Source: Clostridia bacterium
Lineage (GTDB): Bacteria; Bacillota; Clostridia; HGM11327
DNA: 6,570 nt
Assembly: GCA_017935525.1 (NCBI GenBank)
Contig: JAGBHJ010000179.1
Location: 1 to 6,570 of the forward strand
Direction: 5' to 3'
Position 1 is the stretch's first letter. Every line of letters begins with the position of its first letter. A program made the position numbers and the translations under genes. Shown here piece after piece: positions 6,354-6,570 of this stretch. The notes beneath the pieces are model-generated. The model was not told the DNA's origin. It ran no database searches and saw only the letters and a program-made list of their open reading frames with translations.

Positions 6354-6386
6354 AAAAAAAGCCTAACGCAATGCGTTAGGCTTTTT
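6354..6386. terminator. Two-way Rho-independent terminator
   Basis: GCCTAACG (6361-6368) pairs perfectly with CGTTAGGC (6374-6381) around CAATG. The stem is flanked by seven A (6354-6360) and five T (6382-6386), so it ends in a T-run on either strand, seven T on the minus side. It most likely ends the gene whose stop codon is at 6476 on the minus strand. It would also stop any plus-strand transcript from 6205-6350. Confidence 0.88.
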
Positions 6387-6475
6387 GCGAAGAAGCGCGC
6401 AAACGGTGCGAAGATGTAGGTAAAAACGAAAAAAAGGTGCGTGAACAGGGCAAGAATGGTTAAATGCCAGCAAAA
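6387..6475 (-). other. 3' untranslated stretch between partial gene and terminator
   Basis: No gene is seen here. It contains GGTGCG twice (from about 6404 and 6436), and CAAGAATG at 6451-6458, which recurs at 6491-6498 inside the partial gene. No stable hairpin is obvious. It probably forms the 3' untranslated region of the partial minus-strand gene. Confidence 0.35.
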
Positions 6476-6570
6476 TCATTTTTTCTCAGACAAGAATGTT
6501 TCGAGATTTATTGTGTGATGATACTTGATGGATGCTTTTTTGTCTTTTTCGATCATAAGAGTTGTAAGGT
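6476..6570 (-). CDS. C-terminal end of an unidentified protein (partial)
   Basis: The minus strand is open from the window edge to TGA at 6476-6478, giving 30 visible residues that end in INLETFLSEKK. The composition is plausible for a real protein end: lysine-rich, with an alternating strand-like segment ASIKYHHTI and then a short helix. A strong terminator follows about 90 nt later, which supports a real gene end. An in-frame ATG exists at residue 5, but no ribosome binding site is seen before it, so a protein starting outside the window is more likely. I do not recognise the family. Confidence 0.5.
   Translation of the reverse strand, partial: LTTLMIEKDKKASIKYHHTINLETFLSEKK

Overview
The window looks like chromosomal DNA from a gut-type Clostridia member (Bacillota, Ruminococcus/Oscillospiraceae-like). 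The basis is strong AGGAGG ribosome binding sites, sigma-A promoters with 17-bp spacers, a lipobox-type solute-binding lipoprotein, short AT-rich intergenic gaps and cytoplasmic glycoside hydrolases. This is an inference from style and protein flavour, not a phylogenetic result. Every supported gene is on the minus strand; the long plus-strand open frames are antisense shadows.

Reading in the direction of transcription (high to low coordinates): (i) 6476-6570 is the C-terminal tail of a gene that begins outside the window, followed by a strong two-way terminator at 6354-6386. (ii) 6205-6350 is non-coding and holds small dyads and direct repeats. (iii) 4596-6101 is a GH63/MGH1-like (alpha/alpha)6 glycoside hydrolase with its own promoter (6150-6178) and terminator (4530-4578). 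(iv) 4379-2071 is a three-gene polar amino acid ABC transporter operon in the order binding lipoprotein, permease, ATPase. It has its own promoter (4440-4468), a stop codon that abuts the next Shine-Dalgarno, and a terminator (2027-2060). (v) 1976-24 is a GH78-like (alpha-L-rhamnosidase-related) glycoside hydrolase whose promoter (1998-2026) begins where the preceding terminator ends.

The layout is therefore three complete, separately promoted units: hydrolase, amino-acid-type importer, hydrolase. Neither hydrolase has a signal peptide, so both probably act on small imported glycosides in the cytoplasm, yet no sugar transporter or regulator is visible. The promoters of the GH63-like gene and the transporter each carry a TGCA-centred dyad of related sequence between -35 and -10, which could be a shared operator. 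No CRISPR array, insertion sequence, tRNA, rRNA or defence system is seen. The window is mostly ordinary metabolic DNA; the points worth checking are the shared spacer dyads, the Asp-for-Glu change at the predicted acid position of the GH78-like enzyme, and the odd mix of gene functions.
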